A stretch of DNA of 5,462 nucleotides, from assembly GCA_013044085.1 (NCBI GenBank), contig JABEVI010000295.1:1-5462 (forward strand). The letters are read 5' to 3'. Below the pieces are notes generated by a model. The model worked only from the letters and a program-made list of their open reading frames with translations, made no database searches and was not told where the DNA came from. Numbering within the stretch: position 1 is the stretch's first letter; every line of letters begins with the position of its first letter. The DNA is from Steroidobacteraceae bacterium. GTDB taxonomy: Bacteria; Pseudomonadota; Gammaproteobacteria; Steroidobacterales; Steroidobacteraceae. This document shows, piece after piece, positions 5,318 to 5,462 of this stretch. Made by a program: the position numbers and the translations under genes.

Positions 5318-5462
5318 ATGAAGCATCGACCCGCCAAGGTACTTGCCGTGACGGCCATCGCGGTCATGGCGCTCGCGGCGATGCCGTTGTGGGCGCCAAA
5401 GAGCCTTGCCAAGTCGGTCGATCCGCGCGTTGCGCTGCTGAAGCTGCTGCCGCGCGGCAGCA
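5318..5462 (+). CDS. dsbC: Exported protein, probably thiol:disulfide interchange protein DsbC (N-terminus only)
   Basis: Only the first 48 codons are in the window; the gene runs off the right edge. The ATG at 5318 has a strong GAGGGAG seven bases upstream. The N-terminus is a clear Sec signal peptide: charged K2, R4 and K7, a hydrophobic run from about residue 8 to 25, and a possible cleavage after SLA (29-31). The mature part begins with VDPRVALLKLLPRGS, then the window ends. The DsbC call rests mainly on position, since dsbC follows xerD in many gammaproteobacteria, and on the fit of a signal peptide followed by an amphipathic DsbC-like N-terminal helix. DsbC is a periplasmic dimeric disulfide isomerase kept reduced by DsbD. 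The diagnostic CXYC active site and dimerisation domain are not visible here, so another periplasmic protein cannot be excluded. Confidence 0.6.
   Translation, partial: MKHRPAKVLAVTAIAVMALAAMPLWAPKSLAKSVDPRVALLKLLPRGS

Overview
The window is a GC-rich stretch of ordinary bacterial chromosome. It most resembles a gammaproteobacterium: xerD is followed directly by what looks like dsbC, ZapE and XerD align closely with their E. coli counterparts from memory, and a class I thiolase sits next to an ETF-quinone oxidoreductase. A more exact placement cannot be read from the sequence. I found no tRNA, rRNA, CRISPR array, insertion sequence, phage gene or obvious foreign segment.

Minus strand, right to left: a small membrane-anchored PlsC-family acyltransferase (3483-4163), a class I acetyl-CoA acetyltransferase/thiolase (2219-3400), electron transfer flavoprotein-ubiquinone oxidoreductase (592-2202), and the N-terminal 192 residues of the ZapE ATPase (576 down to the left edge). 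The last three genes are separated by only 16 and 15 bases, so they look like one transcription unit. The thiolase and the ETF-quinone oxidoreductase belong to the same metabolism, acyl-CoA breakdown with electrons passed from acyl-CoA dehydrogenases to ubiquinone. ZapE, a Z-ring-associated AAA+ protein, is probably just carried along. The acyltransferase handles acyl chains in the opposite direction (phospholipid synthesis). It is separated from the thiolase by 82 bases holding GC-rich hairpins and a possible -10 box.

Plus strand: the tyrosine recombinase xerD (4284-5240), with all six catalytic residues, then the start of a secreted protein that is probably the periplasmic disulfide isomerase DsbC (5318 to the right edge).

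The divergent region between the acyltransferase and xerD (4164-4283) is the most interesting part. It holds a 16-base direct repeat with two mismatches, 38 bases apart. One copy overlaps a near-consensus CRP-type palindrome. It also holds a perfect Shine-Dalgarno sequence for the acyltransferase with no canonical start codon at a usable distance. These are local regulatory or start-site puzzles. I see no sign of a previously undescribed multi-gene system in this window.
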